Of a stretch of 40,760 nt of DNA, positions 8,613 through 16,622 are shown piece by piece. How positions within the stretch are numbered: the stretch's first letter is position 1; each line of letters opens with the position of its first letter. A program made the position numbers and the translations under genes. Source of the stretch: Aquimarina sp. RZ0 (GTDB lineage: Bacteria > Bacteroidota > Bacteroidia > Flavobacteriales > Flavobacteriaceae). The DNA lies in the NCBI RefSeq assembly GCF_008370685.1, contig NZ_VTZU01000064.1, positions 1 through 40,760 on the forward strand. Direction: 5' to 3'. The notes under the pieces were generated by a model. It saw nothing but the letters and a program-made list of their open reading frames with translations. It was not told where the DNA came from and ran no database searches.

Positions 8613-8662
8613 AATTTGATTCTTTTGGGGATACTCATTCAAGTTTGATGCCAAAAGATAAT

Positions 8663-8695
8663 AAAAAAACCTCGAATGTGATTATTCGAGGTTTT
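8663..8695 (-). terminator. Rho-independent terminator downstream of fahA
   Basis: The stem AAAACCTCGAA/TTCGAGGTTTT has an 8-base loop. Read on the minus strand it ends in seven T, as expected for a gene entering from the fahA side. A 156-bp mobile element now sits between the fahA stop and this hairpin. Confidence 0.8.
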
Positions 8696-8703
8696 CTGTA
8701 TAA

Positions 8704-8859
8704 GAGCTTGTTTAAAAACCTTACTTCTTGAAAACAAATATTTTAAGAACCGTGAGCTTACTTCAAATTAATGTAAATATCTCGATATACTCATAATTAG
8801 AAGTGTACTCAGAACCTCAAACTATTGATTTTCAATTTGTATTCTTTTTAAACATACTC
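8704..8859. mobile_element. MITE-like element, GTTTAAAAA family, copy 1
   Basis: The 156-bp element runs from GAGCTTGTTTAAAAA to its near-complement at the right end (TTTTTAAACATACTC). It is flanked by direct TAA duplications at 8701-8703 and 8860-8862. A near-identical copy lies in reverse orientation at 21178-21332 with its own TTA duplication. There is no coding capacity. The GAG-type ends and 3-bp TNA duplication resemble the IS1031 group of the IS5 family, so it was probably mobilised by such a transposase. None is in the window. Confidence 0.88.
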
Positions 8860-8872
8860 TAAATATTAGGTG

Positions 8873-10153
8873 TTATTTTTTAAAAACAGGTAGTAATTTA
8901 GAGGATACTTCTCCGAAACCTATTCTAACTCCATTTTTTTCGCAATGACCTCTGATGATCACAGTATCATTATCTTCAATAAACTTACGGCTACCGCCTT
9001 CATCTAATTGCACAGGTTTTTCTCCTTTCCAGCTTAATTCCAGCATAGAGCCATAAGAATCAGGTGTTGGCCCGGAAATAGTTCCACTCCCCATCATATC
9101 TCCAGAATTTACAGGACAACCATTGATGGTGTGATGTGCAAGTTGCTGAGCCATATTCCAGTACATATATCTAAAGTTACTCTTAGAAACGATAGTTTCC
9201 TTTGCTTTTTCTGGCTGTATGGCAACTTCTAGAGTAATATCAAAACTCTTTTTCCCGGTATATTGCAGATACGGAAGTTGTTCTTTTAAAGGTTTAGGTC
9301 CTGCAACTCGATACGGCTCCAACGCATCCAAAGTCACAATCCAGGGAGAGATAGAAGATGCGAAATTCTTAGCTAAAAAAGGCCCTAAAGGCACGTATTC
9401 CCATTTCTGAATATCTCTGGCACTCCAATCATTGAATAGTACAAGTCCAAAAATATAATCTTCAGCTTCTTCTATAGGAATAGGTTCTCCCAAGTGATTA
9501 GCATCCGTTGTAATAAAAGCCATTTCTAATTCAAAATCTACCAGTCTGGAAGGTCCAAAAATAGGTTTTTCTGTGCCATTAATTAGTTTTTGTCCTTGTG
9601 GACGATGCACAGGAATCCCCGAAGGGATAATAGAACTACTGCGGCCATGATACCCTACCGGAATATGTAACCAATTAGGAAGTAATGCATTTTCTGGATC
9701 TCTAAACATGGAACCTACATTAGTGGCATGCTCTATACTGCTGTAGAAATCTGTGTAATCTCCTACATTAACAGGGAGTTGCATTTCGATTTCATCCAAA
9801 GTAAATAAAACAATTTTTCTATGCTCAGGATTATTTTTTAAAGAATCATTTTCAGTATCAAAAATTTCAGCAATACGATTTCTTACCAATCTCCAGGTCT
9901 TTTTACCATCAGAGATAAAATCATTCAAAGAATCTTGCAGAAAAATATCATCGGTTAAGGGGATGTTATCAAAATAGCCAAGCTGGTGGAGTGCTCCAAG
10001 ATCTATAGCTGTATCGCCAATTCTAGTACCTATCGTAATAATATCATCTCTCGTTAAGAAGACGCCAAAAGGTATGTTTTGGATAGGGAAATCAGTATTT
10101 TTAGGAATTTTTATCCAGGTTTTTCTATTAGGGTTGTTTGCTGTAATGGGCAT
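8873..10153 (-). CDS. fahA: Fumarylacetoacetase
   Basis: The enzyme hydrolyses fumarylacetoacetate to fumarate and acetoacetate, the last step of tyrosine/homogentisate breakdown. Length 426 fits the family (about 420). An N-terminal SH3-like domain (about 15-118) precedes the FAH catalytic domain. Expected active-site segments are present: DYTDFYSSIEHATNVG (metal Asp and catalytic His), VDFELEMAF (two metal glutamates), LFNDWSARDIQKWE (metal Asp), FLAKNFA (Lys) and SGTISGPTPDSYG. The start is the only sensible ATG (MPITANNPNRKTW). Homogentisate dioxygenase is not adjacent; the gene is divergent from glyA. It ends just inside the flank of a MITE-like element. Confidence 0.95.
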   Translation of the reverse strand: MPITANNPNRKTWIKIPKNTDFPIQNIPFGVFLTRDDIITIGTRIGDTAIDLGALHQLGYFDNIPLTDDIFLQDSLNDFISDGKKTWRLVRNRIAEIFDTENDSLKNNPEHRKIVLFTLDEIEMQLPVNVGDYTDFYSSIEHATNVGSMFRDPENALLPNWLHIPVGYHGRSSSIIPSGIPVHRPQGQKLINGTEKPIFGPSRLVDFELEMAFITTDANHLGEPIPIEEAEDYIFGLVLFNDWSARDIQKWEYVPLGPFLAKNFASSISPWIVTLDALEPYRVAGPKPLKEQLPYLQYTGKKSFDITLEVAIQPEKAKETIVSKSNFRYMYWNMAQQLAHHTINGCPVNSGDMMGSGTISGPTPDSYGSMLELSWKGEKPVQLDEGGSRKFIEDNDTVIIRGHCEKNGVRIGFGEVSSKLLPVFKK

Positions 10154-10323
10154 TATTGTCTGTTTAATACGTTGTTGGTCATTTGCTCGATCAAATATAT
10201 AATTTTCGAGCAGTTAAGGTATTTTATTTATGTGAAAGTTACTTAAAAAATATGATATTTTTAATTGTGAAGAAAATGTTGATATTTATTAGTATTCTAT
10301 TAACTTATTTTGCGGAATGTTTA

Positions 10324-10331
10324 TACTTTTG
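10324..10331 (+). promoter_or_regulatory. Possible glyA promoter -7 box
   Basis: TACTTTTG matches the Bacteroidota TAnnTTTG -7 consensus and would place the start about 20 bp before the glyA ATG. The nearest TTTG (10309-10312) is only 11 bp upstream, too close for a normal -33 box. Confidence 0.35.
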
Positions 10332-10357
10332 GGCATCTATTTTATAAATTATATAAT

Positions 10358-11632
10358 ATGCAACGCGACGAACAGATTTTTGATTTAATTCAAGACGAAA
10401 AAGAGCGCCAGATTAACGGATTAGAATTGATTGCTTCAGAAAATTTTGTGAGTGAACAAGTAATGGAAGCTGCTGGTTCTGTATTAACGAATAAATACGC
10501 AGAGGGATATCCTGGAAAAAGATATTATGGAGGTTGTTCTGTAGTAGATATTGTAGAACAGATTGCCATAGATCGTGCAAAAGAGTTGTTTGGAGCTGCA
10601 TATGCTAATGTACAGCCTCACTCTGGATCACAGGCGAATACAGCGGTTTATCATGCCTGCCTTAAGCCTGGTGATAAAATTTTAGGATTTGATCTTTCTC
10701 ATGGAGGGCATTTAACTCACGGGTCTCCTGTTAATTTTTCTGGAAAATTATATAATCCTGTTTTTTATGGGGTAGAAAAAGAAACAGGTAGATTAAATTA
10801 TGATAAGATTCAGGAAATTGCTACAAAAGAGAAGCCACAATTGATTATTGCCGGTGCATCAGCCTACTCCAGAGAGATTGATTATAAAAGATTTAGAGAA
10901 ATCGCAGATAGTGTAAGAGCTATTTTACTGGCAGATATTGCACATCCTGCCGGCTTAATTGCTAAAGGAGTAATAGCGGATCCAATACCATATTGTCACG
11001 TAGTCACGACCACTACTCATAAAACATTACGAGGACCACGAGGAGGATTAATTCTTATGGGTGAAGATTTTGAAAACCCATTTGGTATTACCTTAAAGAG
11101 TGGAAAGAAGCGTATGATGTCTTCATTATTAGACAGTGCTGTATTTCCAGGAAATCAAGGAGGCCCGTTAGAACATATTATTGCGGCCAAAGCAATTGCA
11201 TTTAAAGAAGCATTATCCGATGCGTTCCTGCATTATATCGTTCAGGTAAAGAAAAATGCCGCTACCATGGCAGAAGCTTTTGTTAAAAAAGGGTACAAAG
11301 TCATTTCTGAAGGGACGGATAATCATATGATGCTAATAGATTTGCGTAGTAAAGGAGTAACTGGTAAGCAGGCAGAAGAAGCATTGGGAGTTGCAGAAAT
11401 CACAGTGAATAAAAATATGGTTCCCTTTGATGATAAATCACCATTTGTAACTTCTGGTATTCGTATTGGTGTTGCAGCAGTAACTACTCGTGGTTTAAAA
11501 GAAAATGATATGCTTGATATCGTAGCCTTGATAGATCGAGTGATTATCAATATAGAAAATGAAGAAGAGTTGCACAATATAGCTAATGATGTTAATGCAA
11601 TGATGGCAGATAAACCATTATTTATTGCATAA
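10358..11632 (+). CDS. glyA: Serine hydroxymethyltransferase
   Basis: This PLP enzyme of 424 residues interconverts serine and glycine and supplies one-carbon units on tetrahydrofolate. Clear signatures are GLELIASENFVS, YAEGYPGKRYYGGC, HSGSQAN, and the PLP lysine in TTTTHKTLRGPRGG (about K222). I chose the ATG at 10358 (MQRDEQIFDLIQDEKERQ). An in-frame ATG 48 bp upstream would add 16 residues absent from the family and would overlap the promoter-like box. It is a single gene followed by a strong hairpin terminator. Confidence 0.96.
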   Translation: MQRDEQIFDLIQDEKERQINGLELIASENFVSEQVMEAAGSVLTNKYAEGYPGKRYYGGCSVVDIVEQIAIDRAKELFGAAYANVQPHSGSQANTAVYHACLKPGDKILGFDLSHGGHLTHGSPVNFSGKLYNPVFYGVEKETGRLNYDKIQEIATKEKPQLIIAGASAYSREIDYKRFREIADSVRAILLADIAHPAGLIAKGVIADPIPYCHVVTTTTHKTLRGPRGGLILMGEDFENPFGITLKSGKKRMMSSLLDSAVFPGNQGGPLEHIIAAKAIAFKEALSDAFLHYIVQVKKNAATMAEAFVKKGYKVISEGTDNHMMLIDLRSKGVTGKQAEEALGVAEITVNKNMVPFDDKSPFVTSGIRIGVAAVTTRGLKENDMLDIVALIDRVIINIENEEELHNIANDVNAMMADKPLFIA

Positions 11633-11662
11633 TAGCAGATTAGTTTATTAAGTGTTTTTTAT

Positions 11663-11729
11663 AAAAATGTTATCCATTTTAGTAGATTTTTAGATAAATC
11701 ACAACTAAATGGGTAACATTTTCTTTTTT
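11663..11729 (+). terminator. Terminator of glyA
   Basis: The long stem AAAATGTTATCCATTTTAGT (11664-11683) pairs with ACTAAATGGGTAACATTTT (11704-11722), with one bulge and one mismatch. It is followed by CTTTTTT. It begins about 30 bp after the glyA stop. Confidence 0.8.
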
Positions 11730-11942
11730 CAAGACACTACATGATAGTATAATTATAGTTAATGAATCGTTTTAGAGAACATAAGAATTACGAAAACAAG
11801 ATTAAATACAGCATAGAAAAGAATGAAACTGTAGCTATAATTTGCTTTTTTAAAGTATGTAGACTGTATTATAATTAAATTCTTTTTAATTAATTGTAAG
11901 TATATTCTTGTATTTCAAAAATGTCTTTAAATTAAAAATATT
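11730..11942. other. AT-rich gap before the outer-membrane protein
   Basis: The rest of the 310-bp gap after glyA. A 38-codon frame at 11762-11878 is visible but has no family features and is not annotated as a gene. Confidence 0.4.
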
Positions 11943-13187
11943 ATGAAAAAACAGTATGTATTAATATCCATTATTATCATATTCATTTCAACTTTTTCTG
12001 GATATTCACAAGTTAAATTTGAAAAAGGATATTATATAGATAATACAGATCAAAAAATAGATTGTCTTATTAAAAATGAAGGATGGAGATTGAGTCCTGT
12101 AAAATTTAGTTATAAATCTTCAGAAGAAGCTAGAACAGAAGAAAAAAGCATACATCAGGTCAAAGCGTTTGGTTTTGACAATGGATCAAAATATATTAAA
12201 AGAACGGTAAACATTGATACTTCTAGTGATAAAGTAAGTGATTTAGATACCGATGGTAGATTAGATCGAAAAGAAAAGACTGTATTTCTAGAGGTTTTGA
12301 TTGATGGTAAAGCTATATTATATCAATATAGACAAGAACGTTATGAACGCTTTTTTTATAAAAAAGATGATGGTGATATACAATTATTAGTGTATAAGGC
12401 GTTCTTAAATATTGATAATAAAATTGGAAGAAATAATGGGTACAGACAACAGTTGTATAACGAACTTCAATGCACTGATAATAAGGCAGATAAAAATATA
12501 GAAAATGCTGATTATAAAAAAGAAGATTTAGTCACTCTTTTTAAGAGCTATAATCAATGTACAGGTACCAGTACCAGTACTGCATCAAATACAATTATAG
12601 ACAAGAAAGAGAAAAAGAAACTATTTAGTCTTGCTGTAAGACCTGGGATTAATTTTGTTACCGTAGAAGCTGCCTCACAAGGTTTTTTCGAAAATTCATC
12701 ATCTACTCTGGATGGTTTGGGATATAGATTAGGGATCGATATAGAAAGTACGATTCCATTTTTTAAAAATAAATGGGCATTTTTTATAGAACCTACGTTT
12801 CAGACTTTTAATAAAAAAGAAACCAGGTTTATTAGACCTGTAACGCTACTAAATGAAATAGAAGTAGAATCCTCTGTGGACTACAGATCAATAGAAATAC
12901 CTTTAGGAGTTAGGTATTTTATGTTTTTAAATGATAATTCAAAACTCTTTCTGAATGCCGGTTTTTCTTACGATATTAATTTAGGTTCTACACTCGTAAT
13001 TGATTCAGGAAGTGAACGAGAGTTTCGTACAGGAACAAATTTTTTATTTGGCTTTGGATATAAGTACAAGCGTTATGTAATTGAAGTTAGGTATCAAACA
13101 GAAAGGAGCGTACCTCAGGAAACTTTTCAAATAGATAAATTTGGTTACAAAGCAGTTTCTGTGATGCTTGGATATACTATATTTTGA
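11943..13187 (+). CDS. Outer-membrane beta-barrel protein (porin-like, PorT/OMP_b-brl type)
   Basis: The protein has 414 residues with a Sec signal peptide (MKKQYVLISIIIIFISTFSGYSQ). The first half (about 25-200) is a soluble domain with GYYIDNTDQKIDCLIKNEGW and YKSSEEARTEEKS, followed by a low-complexity Ser/Thr spacer (about 201-218). The second half (about 225-414) has alternating beta strands typical of an eight-stranded barrel. It begins with FSLAVRPGINFVTVEA and ends in an aromatic residue (VMLGYTIF), as outer-membrane proteins do. Function is unknown. Flavobacterial genomes carry many paralogues of this arrangement. Its stop codon overlaps the first base of a dispersed repeat. Confidence 0.82.
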   Translation: MKKQYVLISIIIIFISTFSGYSQVKFEKGYYIDNTDQKIDCLIKNEGWRLSPVKFSYKSSEEARTEEKSIHQVKAFGFDNGSKYIKRTVNIDTSSDKVSDLDTDGRLDRKEKTVFLEVLIDGKAILYQYRQERYERFFYKKDDGDIQLLVYKAFLNIDNKIGRNNGYRQQLYNELQCTDNKADKNIENADYKKEDLVTLFKSYNQCTGTSTSTASNTIIDKKEKKKLFSLAVRPGINFVTVEAASQGFFENSSSTLDGLGYRLGIDIESTIPFFKNKWAFFIEPTFQTFNKKETRFIRPVTLLNEIEVESSVDYRSIEIPLGVRYFMFLNDNSKLFLNAGFSYDINLGSTLVIDSGSEREFRTGTNFLFGFGYKYKRYVIEVRYQTERSVPQETFQIDKFGYKAVSVMLGYTIF

Positions 13188-13280
13188 CTCGATAATCGAG
13201 ATTTAAATGTTCAGAGGTTTGCCTCGAAATCGAAATGCTTTTTTTTCAATAAATAAATCGTGGGCTTACCCCAAAAATCG
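13187..13280. repeat. Dispersed intergenic repeat, family A, copy 2
   Basis: It opens with the same ACTCGATAATCGAGATTTAA as copy 1 at 4807. It then has a GAGGTTTGCCTC hairpin and TTTTTTTTCAATAAAT, and ends in TGGGCTTACCCC. It lies between convergent genes and may double as a terminator. Confidence 0.75.
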
Positions 13281-13324
13281 GGGATTGTTAGGGTATCATT
13301 GTAGATGAAACTTGATAGTCAACA

Positions 13325-13930
13325 TCAAGAATGTCCCCAGTTATCAGGATCATTACTATCATTAGGTGAGAGTCCGATAATATCTCCAATTGTATTGACT
13401 CCAAGTCCAACAACGGTTCTGTTTACATAATTAAAGTAGCTTACAACTTGGTTGATTTCTAAGATTTCACCATCTTTTAATCCTGTATTTCGCAATTGAT
13501 GGATATCTTCTTTTGTAATAGTTTGGTGTGATAGCGTTAATTTTTTGGCATATCGTAATCCCTCAAGGTATTGGCTCTCAAAGATTGAATCCCATTCATC
13601 CAAAGAAAGACAATCTATAATTTTTAAAAATTTAACATCATCTTTTAATAGCCTCTTTAATCCAGCAGTGTGATGATCTACACAATAGCTACATTGGTTA
13701 AGGTGACTTACATAAACACCCAATGTCTCCAGGTACCATTTTGGTAATGTATTATTAGAGTTATGCAATACGTTTTTATAAAGTCCCATATGTCCGATGA
13801 GTGTATGTGGCCTAAGACTATGAACAGAAAGTACATTATCTATAACATTATTAGGCCCTTTTACCCGATCATAAATTTTCTTGAGTCGCCCTATTGCATC
13901 CTCATAAGATATTTCCTTTATCCAGCTCAT
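13325..13930 (-). CDS. AhpD-like peroxidase-related protein (carboxymuconolactone decarboxylase fold)
   Basis: The protein has 201 residues. The motif ETLGVYVSHLNQCSYCVDHH contains the redox CxxC (C80, C83) and the following histidine (H87), with the upstream glutamate expected for AhpD-like proton relay. The rest is all-helical. Family knowledge: peroxidase-related members of this size reduce peroxides through the CxxC pair, although the natural substrate is usually unknown. There is no signal peptide. It is the last gene of a three-gene minus-strand unit, 5 bp after the NTF2-like gene. Confidence 0.85.
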   Translation of the reverse strand: MSWIKEISYEDAIGRLKKIYDRVKGPNNVIDNVLSVHSLRPHTLIGHMGLYKNVLHNSNNTLPKWYLETLGVYVSHLNQCSYCVDHHTAGLKRLLKDDVKFLKIIDCLSLDEWDSIFESQYLEGLRYAKKLTLSHQTITKEDIHQLRNTGLKDGEILEINQVVSYFNYVNRTVVGLGVNTIGDIIGLSPNDSNDPDNWGHS

Positions 13931-13935
13931 ATTAA

Positions 13936-14466
13936 TTATTTATTTTGCTTCCAATATTTTTTATAATCCAAAAGAGGAAAAGCCTGATCATATCGTTGCT
14001 TGTTTATCGTCTTATTTTCATTAGAATCATAGTCTATAAGTAGTTTCCAATAACCATCTTCTAGTTGTAAAACCACATGAAACTGCCCGTAAGAATATGT
14101 TACTTGATCTGTGTTATCATTATAAGTAACTCTATAAATACCTCTATCAGAGACAAGAGAATCCGAAGTAATTCTTTCAAACAGCCTAAAATCAATAAGA
14201 GCAGCCTTTTTTGTAGCTACACTCCATCTTTTTTGATATTCTTTCAGGTATGTTTTTGACTTTTTGATTTCACCTCCGTTGCCCGAAACTCGTATCATTT
14301 TTTTACTATGAATAGATGAGAAAAGCTCATAATCTAAAGTTTTATAGGCTTTCGAGAAATTTGTATACATATCCTGATTGATCTTCTGATGTAATGAGTT
14401 GTCTTGTGCATAGTTTTTTTGAACACAAGATATAGCAATGCTTAAAACATATATATATAGTTTCAT
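13936..14466 (-). CDS. Exported NTF2-like (SnoaL/DUF4440-type) protein
   Basis: The protein has 176 residues. The ATG at 14466 starts a signal peptide (MKLYIYVLSIAISCVQKNYAQ). The frame to 14493 would overlap the upstream gene and spoil the signal. The mature part begins with helices (NFSKAYKTLDYELFSSIHS), then strands ending in YGQFHVVLQLEDGYWKLLIDYD, the pattern of the NTF2-like fold. No catalytic residues can be assigned. It begins 1 bp after the GNAT gene stop and is followed 5 bp later by the AhpD-like gene. This indicates an operon, possibly linked to oxidative or toxic-compound stress (inference). Confidence 0.7.
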   Translation of the reverse strand: MKLYIYVLSIAISCVQKNYAQDNSLHQKINQDMYTNFSKAYKTLDYELFSSIHSKKMIRVSGNGGEIKKSKTYLKEYQKRWSVATKKAALIDFRLFERITSDSLVSDRGIYRVTYNDNTDQVTYSYGQFHVVLQLEDGYWKLLIDYDSNENKTINKQRYDQAFPLLDYKKYWKQNK

Positions 14467-14467
14467 A

Positions 14468-15001
14468 TCATTTCTTTTTCTGGTATAATACACAAGATAC
14501 TAAATCTTTATAATCGGTTAGTTTGGGATGTTCAAAGGTTGTAACCCTAGTCATTCCGATTTTTTTCATAATGAGTTCTGATTTTAGATTAATCTCTGGG
14601 GCAATAGAATAAATAGTTTGTAAACCAATAGTTTGGAATCCAAAATTCAAGCACGCTTTTGCACCTTCGGTAGCATATCCATTATTCCAGATACTTTTTT
14701 TTAACCTCCAGCCAATATCTATAAAACTATCAAACTCTTCGAGATAATTTTGTTGAGAAAGTCCTATAAAACCGATAAACTCATTAGTTTCCAGAATGTC
14801 CACAGCAAAGTAACAAAACCCAAGTTCTGCATACTGCTGCTGCATGCGGGTTATAAAGTTTTTAGTATCTTCTCTTGATGGTTTAAAAGGGAAGAATTCC
14901 ATAACGGTATTGTCACAATTAATAGCAAATAAATTGTCTAAATCATTCATTGTCCAGTTACGAAAACCGAGTCGCTCTGATTGAAAAACATATGGCAGCA
15001 T
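14468..15001 (-). CDS. GNAT-family N-acetyltransferase (RimJ/RimL-like)
   Basis: The protein has 177 residues. It opens with SERLGFRNWTMNDLDNLFAI, typical of the Acetyltransf_3 branch. The acetyl-CoA region is around IGWRLKKSIWNNGYATEGAKA, where RimJ/L proteins have the phosphate-binding loop, followed by IYSIAPEINLKSELIMKKIG. The substrate cannot be told from sequence: RimJ/L relatives modify ribosomal protein N termini, antibiotics or small amines. It is the first gene of the three-gene minus-strand unit. Confidence 0.88.
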   Translation of the reverse strand: MLPYVFQSERLGFRNWTMNDLDNLFAINCDNTVMEFFPFKPSREDTKNFITRMQQQYAELGFCYFAVDILETNEFIGFIGLSQQNYLEEFDSFIDIGWRLKKSIWNNGYATEGAKACLNFGFQTIGLQTIYSIAPEINLKSELIMKKIGMTRVTTFEHPKLTDYKDLVSCVLYQKKK

Positions 15002-15319
15002 AAGATAATAGACCTGTTATAATAAATAATTTATAAAGGTAAAGGTACTGCTAAAATACAACTCAAAATACATGTTTACATCGAAAAAAAATGATAAAAC
15101 GATTAGAAGATCTTGAAAATGTTTTATGAAGTGGTTTAAACTTTGTTCAATACAATAAATCACACTTTTAATTTCTGATATTTCTGGTTTTCGGATTTAT
15201 TTTTAAAAACCTATTTAACAATTTAGGAAGCTTATTTCGTTACTTTACCTTAAAAAAGTAACACACCACTTTACTGAGAAACTATAAAAATATAGGTAAC
15301 TATCAATAACTATTTAAAA
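15002..15319. other. Intergenic region upstream of the DUF6348-like pseudogene
   Basis: About 320 bp of AT-rich sequence. It contains one copy of dispersed repeat family C (15126-15205). No gene or clear promoter was seen. Confidence 0.5.
15126..15205 (+). repeat. Dispersed repeat, family C, copy 1
   Basis: ATGAAGTGGTTTAAACTTTG and the following bases align with 17487 onward (about 28 of the first 32 positions identical by eye). Both copies then contain GGTTTTCGG- or AGTTTTCGG-type sequence about 60 bp later. Confidence 0.5.
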
Positions 15320-16108
15320 ATGAACAAACTCAACACTCTTTTAGTAGCATTTGCTATCACAACCTGCGTTACGGCTCAAGAAAGCGCAACACGTTTTTAT
15401 GCTACCATGTCTTTTAAATAATGCAGAAGCATTACAAAAAGATTCTCCTAACGAGATACTAAAAAAAATATTCGAAGCCCACAATATGGAGTTTTCTGAG
15501 GAAAATGAATGGATAATACCGTATTCAAAACTTCCTGCAATTCGTTCTACTTGGTATCCCAATGATAAACAAGTATGTGGTCTTCTTCAAATTGAAGTTT
15601 TTATTGAGAAGGGAACAATATTAGAAGAATGCTTTGCCGGATTCCCTTCAGGTAAGGGAAAACTGAATGATGCTTATGAAAATTTCTCTCGAAATTCATT
15701 GCATGTAATGTTATCTGCATTTTGGGAAAAGCACGGCCCTCAGCAAGTCTAAAAAGAATCTTGGAATATTAATAACTCTAGTTACTCAATTTACATAGGA
15801 CCATTTGGTAATCGCAGAGGCAATGGAATTGAACCAAGAATCCCCGAAAACACATTCGATGAAATTGCAATTGCAATCAAAAGGACGAATATAACCGATA
15901 AATATAATTGGTTTACACGAATTTTTTAGTTATAAATCGTATTAGAACATTTTATAGCAACGTTGGAAATAGTGAAACTGTTTATGAAGCTTTGAAAAAT
16001 AACAGAACATGGTCAGAGGGATTAGATGCACTAAAATCTGTAAATTGGGAAATGAGTGATGAATATTACAGTACAAGAAATTTTATCATAGCAACAAAAA
16101 ACACATAA
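15320..16108 (+). pseudogene. Broken DUF6348-like gene
   Basis: Three lesions break what reads as one gene. (1) A signal-peptide start (MNKLNTLLVAFAITTCVTAQ) runs into TAA at 15419-15421; the frame shifts by one before LLNNAEALQKDSPNEILKKI. (2) A TAA at 15750-15752 interrupts WEKHGPQQV*KESWNINN. (3) A 26-bp insertion with a TTA duplication (15916-15944) shifts the frame between WF and RTFYSN. The joined product has IFEAHNMEFSEENEWIIP, LQIEVFIEKGTILEECFAGF, NSLHVMLSAFWEK, IYIGPFGN, WFRTFYSN and YYSTRNFI, an order I recognise as DUF6348. An exported DUF6348 protein would be unusual, so the signal peptide may come from another gene. Function of the family is unknown. Confidence 0.8.
15916..15941 (-). 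mobile_element. 26-bp insertion matching one end of the TACGATTT MITE family
   Basis: Read on the minus strand the insert begins TACGATTTATAACTAAAAAA, almost identical to the left end of the element at 28795. It ends in CGTG. It is flanked by TTA at 15913-15915 and 15942-15944. Removing 29 bp restores an uninterrupted frame (W-F-R-T-F-Y-S-N). It is either an extremely deleted element or a lone terminal repeat that inserted. Confidence 0.8.
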
Positions 16109-16173
16109 AAATTTGTATAATGTATACAAACCCTTCGGGATGTAAACGCACCATACAAGAACCGATAATAAGG

Positions 16174-16220
16174 AAAAAAAACAAAGCCTGTTGTTTATAG
16201 CCAAAGGCTTCGTTTTTTTT
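16174..16220 (+). terminator. Terminator after the DUF6348-like pseudogene
   Basis: The stem AAAAAAACAAAGCCT/AGGCTTCGTTTTTTT has a 15-base loop and a run of eight T at 16213-16220. It is a strong intrinsic terminator that outlived its gene. Confidence 0.85.
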
Positions 16221-16262
16221 ATACGAATAATTCAATTCTCAACTGAGAAATTACCTCCTAGA

Positions 16263-16385
16263 GTCATTTCTTTGTGTTTCACACTTCAAAATAAAAAAAT
16301 ATCGAGTGCTGTTATCTATGAATTTTCTTTCTCGTCTGGATTAAAAAATAATTGGATTCAGTTTACGGTAATTTCATCTAAGAAC
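16263..16385 (+). repeat. Dispersed intergenic repeat, family B, copy 2
   Basis: It aligns with 7113-7236 in the same orientation over its whole length, with one single-base gap and scattered substitutions. Neither copy lies in a conserved gene. Confidence 0.75.
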
Positions 16386-16440
16386 TGGCATAACTTTATA
16401 TCTGATGGTGATTTTGTTATTTTATGCCAATTCTGTTTTT
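16382..16440 (+). terminator. Hairpin with T-run at the end of repeat family B
   Basis: GAACTGGCATAA (16382-16393) and TTATGCCAATTC (16422-16433) are complementary with one mismatch. They are followed by TGTTTTTTATTTT. It looks like a terminator, though the loop (28 bases) is long. Confidence 0.5.
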
Positions 16441-16622
16441 TATTTTAGTGAAGAAAAAAATAGGTGTAGCGTGGTTATGAGTTCTTTTTATTCTGAAACT
16501 TAAGGAAAAAGACCAAATTTTAAAGGGTAATTTTAAAACCAGAAGGTATTATTCCGATAAATTCTTTTATAAAAGATTACCATAAATAATCAGAAGAGGA
16601 TTTTTTTTTAAATAAAACAGTT

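Larger units (their letters stand above)
16221..16622. other. Intergenic region with repeat family B copy 2
   Basis: About 400 bp that hold repeat family B (16263-16385) and a following inverted repeat (16382-16440). The open frame through 16191-16448 coincides with these repeats and the terminator, so I do not treat it as a gene. Confidence 0.5.

Noticed and set aside
11762..11878. 38-codon frame between the glyA terminator and the OMP gene
   Set aside because: Lys/Asn/Tyr-rich with no helix, signal or motif; indistinguishable from chance in such AT-rich DNA.
16191..16448. 85-codon plus-strand frame
   Set aside because: It begins inside a terminator hairpin and runs through dispersed repeat family B; the similar frame at 7050-7232 is simply the other repeat copy.
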